The notes under the pieces were generated by a model. It was given only the letters and a program-made list of their open reading frames with translations. It made no database searches and had not been told where the DNA came from. Below are positions 1 to 14,300 of a DNA stretch of 64,000 nucleotides, piece by piece. This DNA is from Plasmodium coatneyi. Lineage: Eukaryota > Apicomplexa > Aconoidasida > Haemosporida > Plasmodiidae. Every line of letters starts with the position of its first letter. Position 1 is the stretch's first letter. The stretch is taken from contig NC_033569.1 in the NCBI RefSeq assembly GCF_001680005.1, positions 62,001-126,000 on the forward strand, given 5' to 3'. The position numbers and the translations under genes are program-made.

Positions 1-1689
1 TACTGCGCATTTATTTTGGCGTACCATTTTACGCCATCACTTGAAATGCATCATTTAAAAGATTCACCTTTAATTTGAATGTATATTTTTCAATACAAGG
101 TCATGTGAACGTCTATTTTAATTTTTAATAAAGTTATTCTTATTATTACTACTTTAAATGAATAATTTAGCGTAACCTTTAAATTTTAAAAATGATAAAT
201 GATGGTGCTTTCTTCCACGTCCAGTAACAGTGTACACATATACATATGTATTATACATATATGAATTATTTTTAAAAAAAAAAAAAAAAAAAATCATTTC
301 AATGGTTCAACGATTTAATCATTTTAATGCATGATGGTTTATTTACCACTCAACGTTTAGGTATATAATCTTCTGCATTAAGAATAACACTTGAAAATAT
401 ATTTATTCTTATATTTCCATATTTATATATTTTTATACTTGTATGTCTGATTGCTTCTTTATTTTCCTTCCGATTCAGTAAATGTATTCTTTTTTACATG
501 AAAAATAATGTCTTATATTTTACATGAATTACCTTATATTTATGATAAACCGTTTAGTTGATATACACGCGTTTATTAAATAGAAGCAGTATTTATAATA
601 TTAAGACTTTTAACTACATTGAAGAAATTTAAATTGTGAACAAATGAAAGGCCGCTTTCTCAGTGAAAACAAACTGTCCAAATGTATATAATGTACAAGT
701 GTATATGCATATATATATACATGTGTATATTTATTTATACGTGCAATGCGCCTACTTGATAAGGTCCCCCTCAAGGTGAACAACCGAACATAAAAAACAT
801 AAACGTGTAGTGTATGGCACTCCTACAGTACAAGACCATGCAGCAGCCCTATTATTCACCGTCCTTGTCCCATTATATAAAGATTTAGAAACTTCTACTC
901 GAATAAACGGCACTGGTAGAAATATGAGGAGCTGCCCCTCTTTTTAATCATTTGCCTTAATTGTTAAGGCAGCCAAAAATATCGAGAAATTGCTTGTGCA
1001 TATAACATATATATAATGTATATATGTACGTACGGCAAATAAAATAATAAAAAAAGGTTAAAGCAGAAGAGGCTCAATTATGAACGCACAATTTTGTACT
1101 ATTCCTTACGAGTTATAAGGGCGAACAAAATAACCCTTCTTTATTATTTTGAATGTTTGCGCTATTGTGCTAATCTTTTGCTAAGTATAATAAATTTCGA
1201 TATTTAAATAACAAAAAAAAAAAATAAAAATAAGATCAAAAATGTCCGGCGTGCTGCAAAAGAGCAACCGGAAAAGCATAAAACTGCATAGTGCATGTTA
1301 AAACAAAAAAAGATAATGAAATTGTAACAAAAAAAATACAAATGCTTGAAGCATTGCAACTCTTATGCCTCATAATAATACCCATCAACGAAGCAACTTA
1401 TAAAAATTTGCTATGAAAGAAGAATAGATCAATTAAAAAATTTCAAAAAAACCCACAGGTGTGCCCCTGCACACATGTCTAAATTAGTCACACAGTACTT
1501 TCGCTAAACGCAAAATGCAGCAGCGGTCATTCTTCTGCTTATGAATTGTACTCCCCGCTGACTGTTCGAAACCTTCCAATGTATTTAAATATCAAATTCT
1601 GATTGAAACATTATAAATATACGAAAGAGCGACATATGCATGTTTTTTTTTTTTTTCTTCTTTTTTGTATGAACTTCTCCCCCTTTTAT
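1..1689. other. AT-rich intergenic DNA downstream of the RBP gene
   Basis: I see no coding region here. The stretch is AT-rich, with poly(A)/poly(T) tracts at about 273-292 and 1641-1655, and it should contain the 3' untranslated region of the minus-strand reticulocyte-binding protein gene that stops at 1690. There is no array of the Plasmodium telomeric heptamer, so the window does not reach a telomere. Confidence 0.6.
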
Positions 1690-4600
1690 TCATAGGTATT
1701 GTTCACTTTCGTCAAAGGTAACTTCAATAATTTCCTCCTCTTCTCGTTTATTTGAATATATATCCCACTCAATGTTCCCCTTATCTGTTCCGAAATCTTC
1801 TTCTCCTGCTTCATCATTGTTAGATGTAAAAATTGTGAATCCAGCAGTTGAACAAATAACAAATGCTACCGCAATTCCTGCAGCATATCTAAAAGTCTCT
1901 CCTGAGGTTTTTCTGCCCGAATAATTATTTTCATCATGAGATTCATTTTCCTCATTGTCATAAGAATAGTTGCCATCAGTTTTATTACTTTCTCTCAATC
2001 CATACACATCATGCAAAGAGCTATTAGAAGAATCTCCTTTTGAATCTCTACTTATATCATTTCGTTCACGCTGATTTTCGTTATCATTTAACTCTTCAGC
2101 AACTTCATCACGAGAAGCATTCTCAGTCATGAAGTTACCTTCCCCTAACTGCTCTATTATCAGTTGTGTATTATTTATAAAATTTTCCAACTTATGTATA
2201 TCCACTTTTAACTTACTAACTATATTATCCACCTCGTTAATATATTCTTTCGTATTTATATACACACGGTTCTTCATATTTTCGGATATAATACTGAATA
2301 TATTATCCATGTCTTTTTTCTTTATTAAAATTTTATCTTCAGCAGCGATCATAGATTGTAGCATTTCGCTTGCCTTTTCATTATAGGATTCAATATTTCT
2401 TTTGGCTTCTAAAATAGATTCCTCGCTACGATGACTTAGTGTATAGTTTATTTGTTGCTGAATATTCTGAGAAATCTTTTCGATATATTCCTCTATGTTG
2501 GCGCCTCCAACTATTCCGTTCAAAATGTCTTTTATATCCTTTAGATAATCCCCCAGATGAAAGTAGTTATGATTTTCTGGAAAATTTTCCGAGAAGTTTT
2601 CCTTAATTGCATTAGCTCTTTTCCATATTTCGTATATGCCTTTATTTAGACCTTCATTTTTCTGTGTCTGCGATTTGTTTTGTTGAATGCGTTCTAACAC
2701 CTTTTTAAATGCTTCTATGGTATTATTTACTTTTCCTTTAATATTTGTAATGTACCCTATTGTTGCATCATCAGTTAATTCTTTCGTCGCACCATGCGTT
2801 CCTACATCGTGATCATTCAAATCGGTCAACAAAGTCTCTCCTCTGTATATAAGATGGGAAACATTTTCCCTACAGGCATTTACCTGTTTATCTTCACTGT
2901 TATTCGATTGCTCTACTTCACGCAGATTCTGCATATTGGTCTCAATATTCTTACACACATTGTTAAACTTTTGGATGGACTCTAGTGTGTACGTCCTACT
3001 GATACCTTTCAATTCCCCTTCATTTTTTGTTAATTTTTTTTCGATATCTTGTAGCACCCTGTGATTGTCCAACAATCTTGTTGCTTGAGTATTTAGCACA
3101 TTTTCAAATTTCCCTGCTATTTCTAAATATTTATCTGAGTTACTTTCCACTTCTTTCAATTTCACCAAATTGATATTTTTGCAAACGTCGTTAATGCTCT
3201 TTATTTTATCTTTCAGTTTGTTGTAATGTTCCATAATTTTTTCTTTACTGCTATATAAGGAATCCATTTCTACCTCAAGTCTTACGTCTATGAATTCTTT
3301 TTCTATATCTTTAACTATTTCTTTTGCTTCTTTTTCCTTTGCGTTTAAATCATCAGAGTGTTTAATTCCTTCATCCAAATTTGAGAACTGGTAATTATTT
3401 ATCCTGTTCGTATCAAAGTATTCATTTAATGCACGAATATCATCATTGACCAATTTCGAATTTTTCTCAATATATTCTACATTCTTTTCCGCATTCTCCT
3501 TCTGGTCATTTATTAATCTTATGTCACTCGAAATTTTGGCATTTATATTTCCAATTAGGGAAGCATAAGACGATTTCTCACATGTCTTCCCTTCTGTTAG
3601 CAACTCATTAAGACTAGTCATAATTGTTGTAATTCTGCTATTTATGCTATCTATTTTTTCATTAATTTCTGTAAGTGAGGAGTTTTCCTCGTTAATTTTT
3701 TCGCTGGGCGATTCTCCTTTTTGTACTGTTTCAAATTGCTTCTCTAAATTCTCTATATTTTTCGTGATACCTTGAAATTCTTCATTTACTCGGTTGATCT
3801 CCGACTCGAATACTTGTTCCTTCTTCTTCCCATTGTAGGCATCACTCAACTCCTTCAATTTTGTAAATTCTGAGTGCTCCATAATTTTGTTATCGTTCTC
3901 GATGCTGCAGGTGATAGCTTTCAATTCATCATACTTCCCCAAAGCGTCAGTAATTTTATCTAAGGTATTGCTTGCTTTATATTTTGTGTAATTAATTTTA
4001 GTTTTTAATTCATTAGATGATTTTATGTCGTGACTTTTATTGTTCCCTTCCCTTATCCACCCATCGATTTCTTCTTGTTTCCTGTCTGTCTCCTCTGAAT
4101 CTTTAAATATTTTTTGTATATATCCATACGTCAACTGTAGGTTTTTGTAAGCATCTAATTTGGCATCATTTTCCGACTTTATTTCTACCTCCGATTCAAA
4201 ATTTAACGTTGGATTAGTTTGTGAAGTGGTTTCTAGGTGCATGTCGGGGCTCAACTCGGATCCTAAGCTTGTTAATATTTTTATCCCCATAAAATTAGAC
4301 GCTCTTATCATTTTCCCAAAGGCATTATGTGCCTCATTCTTATTACACTGCCCTGAGATTCTTTTTATTTCGTTATATTTCTCCTTTGCTGTATTTAAGG
4401 TTTCGAATGTTTTCTTCTCGTCTTTTAATTTTCGAATTTTTGTAATGATTTTTTTAATATCTTCATATCCTGTGCCCATTTTGGCATTTTCTTCTTCACA
4501 TGCTTTCCTAATTTTATCCACATGTTCCCTTGTATGAAATAGAAAGTTCATAAATTCATGTTGCTTGATTTTGTTCAAATTCGTTTTTGCAATTTCTTCC

Positions 4601-7600
4601 TTATTGTTAATATTTATTTGTTCCTTTTGTGCTTCCTCCCTTAGTTTTCTAGCTTCATCATGCTTTACCGTTCCTTCTGCAACCTTTGCAGCATTCGTTT
4701 CGATTACTTTGTACGACTTGCCAAAATCCTCAAATAACTCTTCCATGCTCTTTCGATGACCTATAAATTTATCCTTAATGTTGTATACTTTCAAATATGT
4801 TTCATTAAACCTTTCGGTAAAATATGTCTCCAGCGAATTTAACGACTCCCTAGTTGACTCAAGAAGTTTTTTCTTTTCGTCAGCCGTCTCTTTAGCTTTT
4901 TCCAAAATGCCTTCTTCGTAATTTTTTTTACATTTCTTCAATTCATTTTCTATTTTAAGGACATTTTCGTTTATCACATCGGTGTTGCTCTTTTCATCCG
5001 TCATGAGCTTTTTCTCATTTTCAATATTTTTCAAATATTGTATATAATGCGCTTCTTCATTTTTCAGCACATCAAGGGAATTATCCCCTTCAATTATAGA
5101 CACCTCTAATATGGATTTATTTAAATCTGTCGATTTGGTTAAAATGTTATTCACACTTTTTTTTACATTTTTTATCTGGCTTAAATTAGACTCGACTAGT
5201 TCTAAATTTAATTTCATATTTATGTATGCTGTCTTCGATTTTTCATTGTTCAATATATATGTTTTTTCATCCATTTGGGATTCCCCCTTACACTTTTCTA
5301 ATTTTCCTTCAGATTCATTAAGTTTTTTTTCAATGCCTGCATGCAGTTGTTCGATTTCTTTAATGATATTCGTGGCCTGGTCCTTTCCCTTTGCATACAT
5401 GATTTTTATTTGCAAAACGGAAACTTCATTTAGGAGAATGTTCATTTTTTCTTCATATTCCCCATATTTATTACCTTGTTGTTTTATTATTTTTTCACTC
5501 TCTTCAGCTTCCTTTGCTAGGGTCATACATTTCTGTACACTCACACTTACTTTATCCATATCAATCTCCGGTACAGCTTGTTTCCCCTTATCCTTCAAAT
5601 ATTGTAGCCTATCCTTTCTACTATTTGCGTTGCGGTAATACAGGGAGGCATTATCATTGTACTCTCTGGAGTTCTTCAAATACGTATTCATTTCATCTTC
5701 CCGGTGTGCTATTTCGTCCTTATATTTCATAATTTCCTTCATAATTTCATCGATTCGTTTGATGGATAAATTTTCATTCATTTCCGTTTTTAAGCTCGTT
5801 GCATCTGTGAAATATTTATCTATTTTTTTAATTAGGGCATCTGATTTGTCCTGCTCACTTTTTACCAACGTGGAATATTTTTCCACTTCTGTCACATCCT
5901 TCTCCACAAGACGCACAATTTCTTGAATATTCACATTCAGCATCATTTCCTTCATATTTTTAATATCTGCCAGCGCTCCATGCAAAATGCTATTATTTGT
6001 TAAAATGTCTCTCAAATAACCACCAATTTGCTTTTTAATGTCTTTAATTTCGTTAATACTCTCACTATTTTCACACTTTCCTTTTAACTCCGTAGTCGCG
6101 CTAAAAAGTTCTTTGACAGTATTATGACTGCTTACCGCTTTTTCGTAAAATTCAGTATATACAAATAAAGGGGGATCCAGAGACTCTTCTCCCGATTTTT
6201 CCTTCTTCATTTCATCTATGGCATTTTTATATGAATTGATTTCTTCCATTTCATGCTCAGACTTTTTCTGCTCGGTGGTAATCTCATTAACCATAACGTG
6301 AATTTCGTTTTTCTCAAATTTTAATTCTATATTCTGTAAATCTTTCAGTGTATGTATTTCCTTTAGTTTGTTATTTAGTTCTTCTGATGCGCCTTTAATT
6401 TTTTCGAAAACTTCTTTCATGGCCTTCTCCTTGGCCTTGAATTCTATATTTTCACTTTTATTTGCATTTGCTTCTGCCAAGTATTGGTTAGAATTTGTTT
6501 TAATTTTGTTCAATATTTCCTTTTGTGTTCCGATCTTCACAACAAGAGCTTCCACTTCTGCATTAAATTTACTTGCGTTTTCTTTATTCTGACCATTTTT
6601 GTAGTGATTAATATCTTTGACAAAAATGGGAGACTTAGATTTTGCAATAATTTCATCCAACGAATTTACGTATTTATCCACGTTCTCATTTATTTCTTTA
6701 TTTTTGTCCACTATTCTGTTACTTATCCATTTTATAATTTCACTGTTTTTGCTGCTGATCAGACCATCCACTTGCTTTTTCAATATTTCGTATTCGACAT
6801 TAAGAGAGTTTATCAATTCCTTAGCGCTTTTCCAGTCTTTATTTTCTCTTATTGTCTTCAGGTCTGTTTCGTTTAAGTCTTTATATTTTTCCTTTGAACT
6901 TTTGTAAAAATCGAGAATATTCGTCATTTGTGTCTTTAAGTTCTTCAAATTATTGTCATCCAATTTTCTACCCTGATTGATCTCTGCCTCGTTAAATTTT
7001 TGTTTTAAATTTGCCTTTGCATGTTCTTCCATGAAATTATCTTTTTCTATTTCGTTTCTTTCGGAAATAATTCCTTCCTTTAGTGAATTATACTTCCTAA
7101 TTAATTCTTCGATTGTATTGCTATCAGTGTTGCAATCTTTAATAGACCTGTTTAAAATTTTCAGGTTACACAAATTTTTATTTAATTGTTCCACTTCTTT
7201 TATCATGCTATCGGATAATTTATTGTTATTGTTGAATTCTTCTTCGTACTCTAACAATTTCTTATCGATTGCTTTGTCATTAATTTCTTTTACTAACTCG
7301 TTATACTTATTATTTTCTTTCCCATTGATAATGTTATATTGTTCCGGCACATTTACATAGGATAGAAGATAAATTCTAGCTGTCTTTAGGGCCTCTTTCG
7401 CTATATGGAATTCATCGAACACTTTACTTCTGTTCTTGAGGAAATTCTCCTTATGCGTGAGGAAATTTGTGTAAGCATCTTTCACTTCTAACATATCATC
7501 ATCCTTATCATACTCTTTGTTAAAAAATTCATTTTCCCCTTTTAGTATAATCGTTTTGTATTCTTCAATCTTCCCTTTCCCCGCTGCGTACTCTGCTCTG

Positions 7601-10211
7601 CTAACTTTTAATTTGTCGTAAAAACTCTTAAGTTGCTCTAACGATTTTGTTAATTTTTCATTCATATCTTCGAATTGGATTTTTAAGATTTCTTCCTTGA
7701 TGTCTGAGATAGTTTTGAGCAGGTTCGTTATATTCTGCAAGGATTCTGATATTTTATCTGATTTGATAGATACCATTTTCTCATAATCACCTTTTACCTT
7801 TTCTAGCACGCCATCCAGATCGGCCGTAGAACTACTGTGCCTGATAGAATTTCTATAGTTGTCCACATTTAGAGACATTTTTTCCGCAAAATCCTTTAAA
7901 TTGCCTTCATGTAAATCTTTAATAATCATTTTTATTTTATCATGAGCGTCTTTTTTTTTATCTATAATTCCGTTCATATCTAATGATGTTCCCTTAATTA
8001 ATTCATCAATTTGCGCAATATTCTCGTTTGCTTTTTCTTCCAGGGAAAGTATTTTCTTTAAGTTGTTAATATTTTCCATTATAAACAGCATTTTCGTCTC
8101 CATTTCTTTTTTAATATGAGTGTTAGTTGATTCCTTAGCCTTTAAAGCGTCCATTTCTTTCATGTACTCCTCAATGGAGGTAACTAACGTTTCAATTTTT
8201 TTTTCTACTAATTTAATGTCGGTGTATGTCTTATTTATAATATCGGCGTTTGTATTCACCGTGTTAATATTTCTACTTATTTCTTCCATTAATTTTATGA
8301 GATCATCGAATTTATACTCTCCCTTTTCATCTCTTTTGAACTCATTCTTTTGTTCCCCAATTAGTGATTTCGCTGAAATGACAATTTCATGCTTCGATTT
8401 TATGATATTAAATAAGCCCTCTAGCTTGTCTATAAGATCTTTATATTTTGCTAGATTTCCCTTAACCTTACTTATGACCATCATAACTTCTAAATTTTCA
8501 TTACCTTCATAATTTTCTATCTTGGCCATAATTTCCTTGTACTCATTGTTCACATCGTTCCAAATATATTCCCAGTCTTCACTTATCGACTTGTACTTTT
8601 CCTCATATGTTGTCGACTCAGCAAAGGAGTTAAGCTTATCCTTTAACTTTTCTGCTAAAAAACTAAATAGTGTCTTACATTTAGTTCTCTTAAAATCGTA
8701 CAAATCTTTCATCCTCTTGAACATCTTATTGTTATATTTGTACACGGACATGTTCTTTGCCAAGTCAAAACTTTTCTCTACCAACGTTTTTTTATCAAAG
8801 GCGATAGATTTATCATTTTTTTCATGCTCCTCTATATTATCGATAGACTTTTCTATATTTTTTTTGTGATAATTGTAATTATTTATTATGCTATTAATTT
8901 CACTTAGTACGAACTTTATAGAACTTATGACATTATTTGATCTTATTTCTTTCTCTATAATACTAACAATGCTTGTTCCAGATTTTAAAAATTCCTCCGC
9001 TTCGCTAATATTAGAATTGTACAAAATGTCGGCATTCTTTTTCACATACGATAGGTATGAGCGTACACTTTCCAAATAGACGTCCGAATTGCACTTCTCA
9101 GGACAATATTTATTTCCATATTCTTTTTCGATGTTTTCCTTAGCATCCTCTATCTCATGCTTAACAGTTACTTCACTACTTTCTTTTAAGCATTTTACAT
9201 AGTCATCTATGAGTAATTTATATGCAGGGGAGCTCTTTGCTGTTGATACCTGCTTGTTAACTTCTATCTCTGCGTACTCTAAACTATTTATTTTGTTTAG
9301 TAGCTCAGTTTTTTTAAGGAAGCAATGCAACTTGGAGATTTTCATATAATAATACAAATTTTTTACCTTGGAATCTATCCCTGACCCAGAATTATAGCTT
9401 ATATCTTTATCTTCTTCGTCCTCCCCATCATGGTCTCCATAGTTACCGCTAGAATTGGTTATCGTCTTATGGTTTATAAAACGCACAATTTCTTTGCACG
9501 TGTATATATCCACATAGTATGACTCCAACGAAAAGACTAACTCCCCTTTTTCATTTACAATTTCGAAGTAATCTAAAACTTTGTCCACAATGGGAACGTT
9601 CGTCTTTTGTAAAAAGGAACTGGGACTTTCATTACGCTCATTCTTTGCTTCCTCCTCAGCACTACTAGGATGTTTATCCAAATTGTCTTCACCGTTACTT
9701 TTAATATACGCATACCGCGATGGTTCCCTTCTAAATTTGCTATCTCTTACATGTATAAGTGCTTTCTTCTTAAATAACCCGGATTCGTTTCCATTCTTAC
9801 CGCCGGGTGTGGTATCCTTCCTATATCCCTCCTCTCCTGGGGACAAAGTATGTTTTTGCAAATTTTTCTTTTTCCTTCTAGGGGATTCAGACTCATTTTG
9901 ACTACCCCAATAAGAATTAACAGAAGAATTCGTTTCTTCCTTTTTATGTTTATTTGATTCGTTTATGACATTTTCCCAGCTTGCACCTACAACAAGTGTG
10001 GAAGGGTTAACAAAAAGAGGTGATTAGCATAGGATGTATAATAATGCCAAACAGATCAGCCCCAATGGGGGGACATGAATCTGCCGATTTGCCACCCATT
10101 CGAACTGCCAATGTGTGTATGAAAATCCACTGCTACCCTCTTTTGTGACATTGTACCTATAAGAAGGAGAAAAACTCCGAAGGATGCTCTCCGCCATCCG
10201 TTTCTCTTCAT
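1690..10211 (-). CDS. reticulocyte/normocyte-binding protein (RBP/NBPX family), intact, two exons
   Basis: This is a giant merozoite surface ligand of the RBP/NBPX/Rh family, which binds red-cell receptors during invasion. Exon 1 is 10211..10157 (ATG at 10211, 55 bp), the intron is 10156..9987 (GT-AG, 170 bp), and exon 2 is 9986..1690. The joined CDS is 8352 bp, or 2783 aa. Exon 1 encodes a basic stretch and then a hydrophobic run (GVFLLLIG), i.e. a signal peptide. The phase is preserved, because a glycine codon is split across the junction. The body is almost entirely charged, Lys/Glu/Asn-rich predicted coiled coil. An N-terminal Cys pair lies in KYCPEKC. Near the C terminus there is one membrane segment (AAGIAVAFVICSTAGFTIF) and a 44-residue acidic tail, the standard type I layout. 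The small signal exon plus one giant exon is the usual RBP gene structure. No frameshift or internal stop is seen. I did not assign an RBP1 or RBP2 subtype. The family call is secure. Confidence 0.95.
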
Positions 10212-10506
10212 TTTACAAACTGTAAATCTATGAAACTTCAATTTGCAGTTTTACCCTAATGCTTTTCCTTGTCTTTTCTCCCTTCTGCTATAATCTGTTT
10301 CTTAATAATCTTCCCTATCTCTAAGCCCTTCTTTGTTACATATATATATTTTTTAAATCATTTAGCAATTGCGCGCATTATATCATTACTAAAATGATCT
10401 CTGAATAGTGAAACACCTGCGGTGAAAGTATAAGAACTGTGGGAAATTTTCAGTGGGAAAAATACACCGGGCTCACATAAACACAAATATGTACACACAC
10501 ACAAGT

Positions 10507-10512
10507 GTGCAC
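10507..10512. promoter_or_regulatory. GTGCAC palindrome upstream of RBP (AP2-I-type motif)
   Basis: The sequence GTGCAC lies about 300 bp upstream of the RBP start codon and reads the same on both strands. The core GTGCA is the published binding motif of the ApiAP2 factor AP2-I, which activates invasion genes in late schizonts. A short motif can occur by chance. The support is its position upstream of an invasion gene and the same hexamer upstream of RON3. Confidence 0.3.
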
Positions 10513-11341
10513 ACTTATACAAAACAGGTAATAAATCCAATCTCACATTTGTTCGACCTAAAAGGGTCAACTTAAAATTGAGAAAAACTATCGCATTACA
10601 CTGATATGGTGAGTACACATTCGTTAAGGTTATCACAAAATTGGGTTCATTCTACCTTTTCTTCCTTTTTTTACAACGGAACGGATTCGATAAAAGAAGG
10701 ATTCACAAAAAAAAAAAAAAAATGCACACAATTAGCTCAAACAGTTGTCATAACTTACAACTGAATCTTTTTTTTCTAGAGAAAAAAAGAAAAAAAAAAA
10801 AAGTTCTCTTCTTAATTTCTGTAATTATCTACATGGATCTAAAAACTCGTGTTCCAAAAGAAAAAAAAAAATAAATAACAATGTAAAGGTAATTTTAGCT
10901 AAAAGAACACCACAAGGAAAATTTAAACAAATGTGTTTACACGAATTCATTCTTTTTGCTAAACAAAAGAAAAAAAAAAAAAAAAACTATCATAGGATTC
11001 TTTCCTTTTTAAAAATTTAAATTTGTTCGCAGCGAAAGGGTAAATATTAAGATAATAAAACATTTACACAAAAAAAAAAAAACGCCAAACATGGTAGTGC
11101 TAGTCGAATTCTGGGCACAAATATATTCTAAAGTTCCCCGTCGTAGAAAACAAAATTTAGGCTTAATTTTTAAGCACCTTCGTTTCACACATTTGCAACT
11201 TCAGAAAGCATGTGTCACAACCTAGAACTAATTTATATGAGCAATGCCAATTTTTCATTTAATTATTAAAACTGAATTTTTGAAATTTAAAAAAAAAAAA
11301 AACATGTTTTTTCGCTCTAATTTAATTCAAGAAGGAAAGGT

Positions 11342-11344
<3 letters not shown>

Positions 11345-11379
<35 letters not shown>
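11345..11379 (+). repeat. poly(T) tract, 35 nt
   Basis: This is an uninterrupted run of 35 T, the longest homopolymer I noticed in the window. Such poly(dA:dT) tracts are common in Plasmodium intergenic DNA and disfavour nucleosomes. The length may be affected by sequencing error. Confidence 0.8.
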
Positions 11380-14300
11380 CCATGTAGAACTAATTTACCT
11401 TAGAACAAAAAGAATTTGTTCTGTTATTACACGTATGTACGTATATTTAAATTTCACGCTGGGATGAAATTTTCTGAAATGGATAATTGCTTAATAAGGA
11501 AAAATTATTCGAGTTCTTTTGCTTCCTTCTATTGCTAACAAAGTTTAACCCATTTTTCATCATTTAATTTCACATGCACAATGTTTAACAAAACCCGTTC
11601 ACCTCTCTCAGTTTTCCTCATACTATGAGATCTCTCATTTCCATCACATCTGTGCTAATTGGAACATAAATAAATTAGATTATCTATTTTCTGGCTTTTT
11701 TTTTTTTTTTTGCATAGTCCACCTGTTGCGCTTGCTGTTAGTCTCCACCCTATTTTAACTTTTTAAAAATAGTTCAGTCAAATTTTAAAGCTAACGCAGG
11801 AGTTTATATTTTTACTACTCGATAAGTGTAGTCAATCAATGTATACCTCATGTCGTCACTACGGAACTGCCATTGTTAAGGAAAATTTTTCATAAATAGG
11901 CATCATACACTTCGCTCTGCAGGACCATGTTGAATTCTCGTTTTATTTTATTTTTTCTTTTTTTTTATATTCATTTTTTTCATTTTATAGTCACCTCCTT
12001 TGGGAAAAAATTTACTTCTACTGACTTGATTCCTCGTGCGTATTTGTGGGTGTGTTCGAAAAAGCGGCATAAAAATTTTTTAACTTTCCAATAAAATTCT
12101 AATTTCTCACTGTGAATAATCTCCAGGTATAGATAAAAATATACACATGCTGCGCATCTACTAAACCTCCATTCCAATCCAGGTGCACAAAAAAGGGGTG
12201 CCCTACGTAGATATTAGCAGTAAAATATATTAAAAGGACAAAACAAAAATTTACTACGATTTAGTAAAAGGGTGATCACCCTTTGGACACTACTCTACAA
12301 CGAGATTCATTTTTTTTATCTCATTAAATTTTTTCTAAATTTTCAGAAAATGAAAAATCTCTAACATTTAGCGCTACAACGAATACGTTCTAAGAAGCGA
12401 ACTGAACGAAAGAGGTTAGCAAGGCAGTTAACTTGGTCAATCCGGATAACATAATTATTTATATGAAGCTTGAGGTAGGGAAAACTCACGTAGTATGTAT
12501 AGAACTGTACAGGAGCCCCTACATTGACACCTGTTTATGAGATATATGTCCATTTTTTTATAATCCGATTTGGTGCACGATGGAAAAATTCCTCCCACAA
12601 GCGCATGTACAATAAGTAGAGTTACATTTTCTCTCTCTTCCGTTTTTCATTTTTTATTTTTATTCAAACATTAATGTTTCACCACCCAAAATGGTATAGG
12701 GGTACACTTACCCCCTCCGGTTCTCATGTTTTTCATTGTTCACTATGGAGAGGGTGAATAATATATGGGCTCACGTTCATACCTATTTTTGTTACTCCTG
12801 AGATGTAGGCCAAGGTGTGAAAAGAAAACAAAGCCCACTTTCAGTTTAAACGAATTAGATAAAAGAGAGATGGGGGGCACAATGTGATGAACCATTTTAC
12901 CCATGGCGTGTTGTCAGCACTCGGTCTAAATGAAATCTCAAAAGGAGAAGAATGTCACAAAAAAAAAAAGAAGAGTGTTTCACCGCATACTGTTACTATT
13001 ACAATACCCTTTTAGCATGTGGGAAGAATAATATTATATTGAACATGTGGCTATAAAAAGGAAGTAAAATAATGTAAAATGAAAGAAATTAAAAAAATAA
13101 AAAGGGAAGCCCAAATGATTCTTTCACATTATTTTCGAAAGACAGCCACATTTTTATGACTCAAGCAGTCTTCCTTTTTTAACTATTGCGAAAATCGTGT
13201 TTCGAAAACGGAGTTAGTACAACAGAGTCCTGAGAAGTGCACAGAAAAAACGGGCCTGCCAGATGAAGATGCTAAATTTATAATATGCCCGAAGAATCTG
13301 CTTTAATCATTCTTCTTTCAAATTTGGCAAAGTGCTGTTCGAATAAATTGTGTCACATATCATATGCCAGTATTTGTATATAGCAAAAAAAAAAAAAAAA
13401 AAAGGGGCTCCAATTTTTTATACACATATGGAAAAATTGTAATAATATAGTGCAACATGGTACTAAGCAAATCACAGAAATGGCAAAGGCATAAAGAACA
13501 CACAACTATCTTCTTTTCTTTCGTTGCACTTCTGAAGCGACCTCGGTCTAAAGAAAACAATTTTCTTTATCAGAAAAAACGAAAACATTTTTTTTTAGTA
13601 AAATTCAATAAGATAAAGTATAACTATAATAGAATAAAAAAAAAATTTTCAAAGAGCCGAAATTTACTTAAGGGTTACTTTTTTGCATCCATGAAAATTT
13701 GCACATCGCTAAATCTTTAAAAAAAAAATGTCCCTATGATAACCCCCATAATATGTATCAAGTAGTGGCAATGTTATGAGCGATTCATAAAATGATAGAC
13801 GCGCGTACTTTGTAATAAAAGTTAAATATATACCTTTGGCCTTACGGCCTATATTTTTGAGTCATCCGTTCATTAGAAAAAACACAGAAGCCCTATTCCA
13901 TTGAATGTATAATTAACCAATTTTATTATTTTGTAGCAAAAAGGGAGCGCTTACCAGCTAAGCAGGTTTAGCAAATATTATTATTTAATATTATATTGTA
14001 TTGTAGTGTATTACATTTTTACTTACATCTTAAAACCAGATAAAGTTAAAAAGAACCATTTCAGAAAATTATTTTCACAAACTGTAAACCCTAAACGCAA
14101 GTATGCTAACAATGTATATTTACATTGGAGGTGGCTGAAAAGACGAAAAAAAATAATTGCCTACGTGCCACTTTTGTCCATTTTTTATTGCAACATTTTA
14201 ATAAAGAAAAGAATACTTAGTTTCTCTTTTTTTCGTAGTAATATTTTCGCATAGCCTAATTTATACCAATCGGCGATAATTCAATGCATATACTTACAAA

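Noticed and set aside
2129..9901. Many plus-strand ORFs opposite the RBP gene
   Set aside because: They are antisense shadows of a long Lys/Glu-rich coding frame, rich in Phe, Ser and Ile, with no domains.
10641..10874. 77-codon plus-strand ORF
   Set aside because: It is mostly poly-Lys from A runs and has no splice or domain support.
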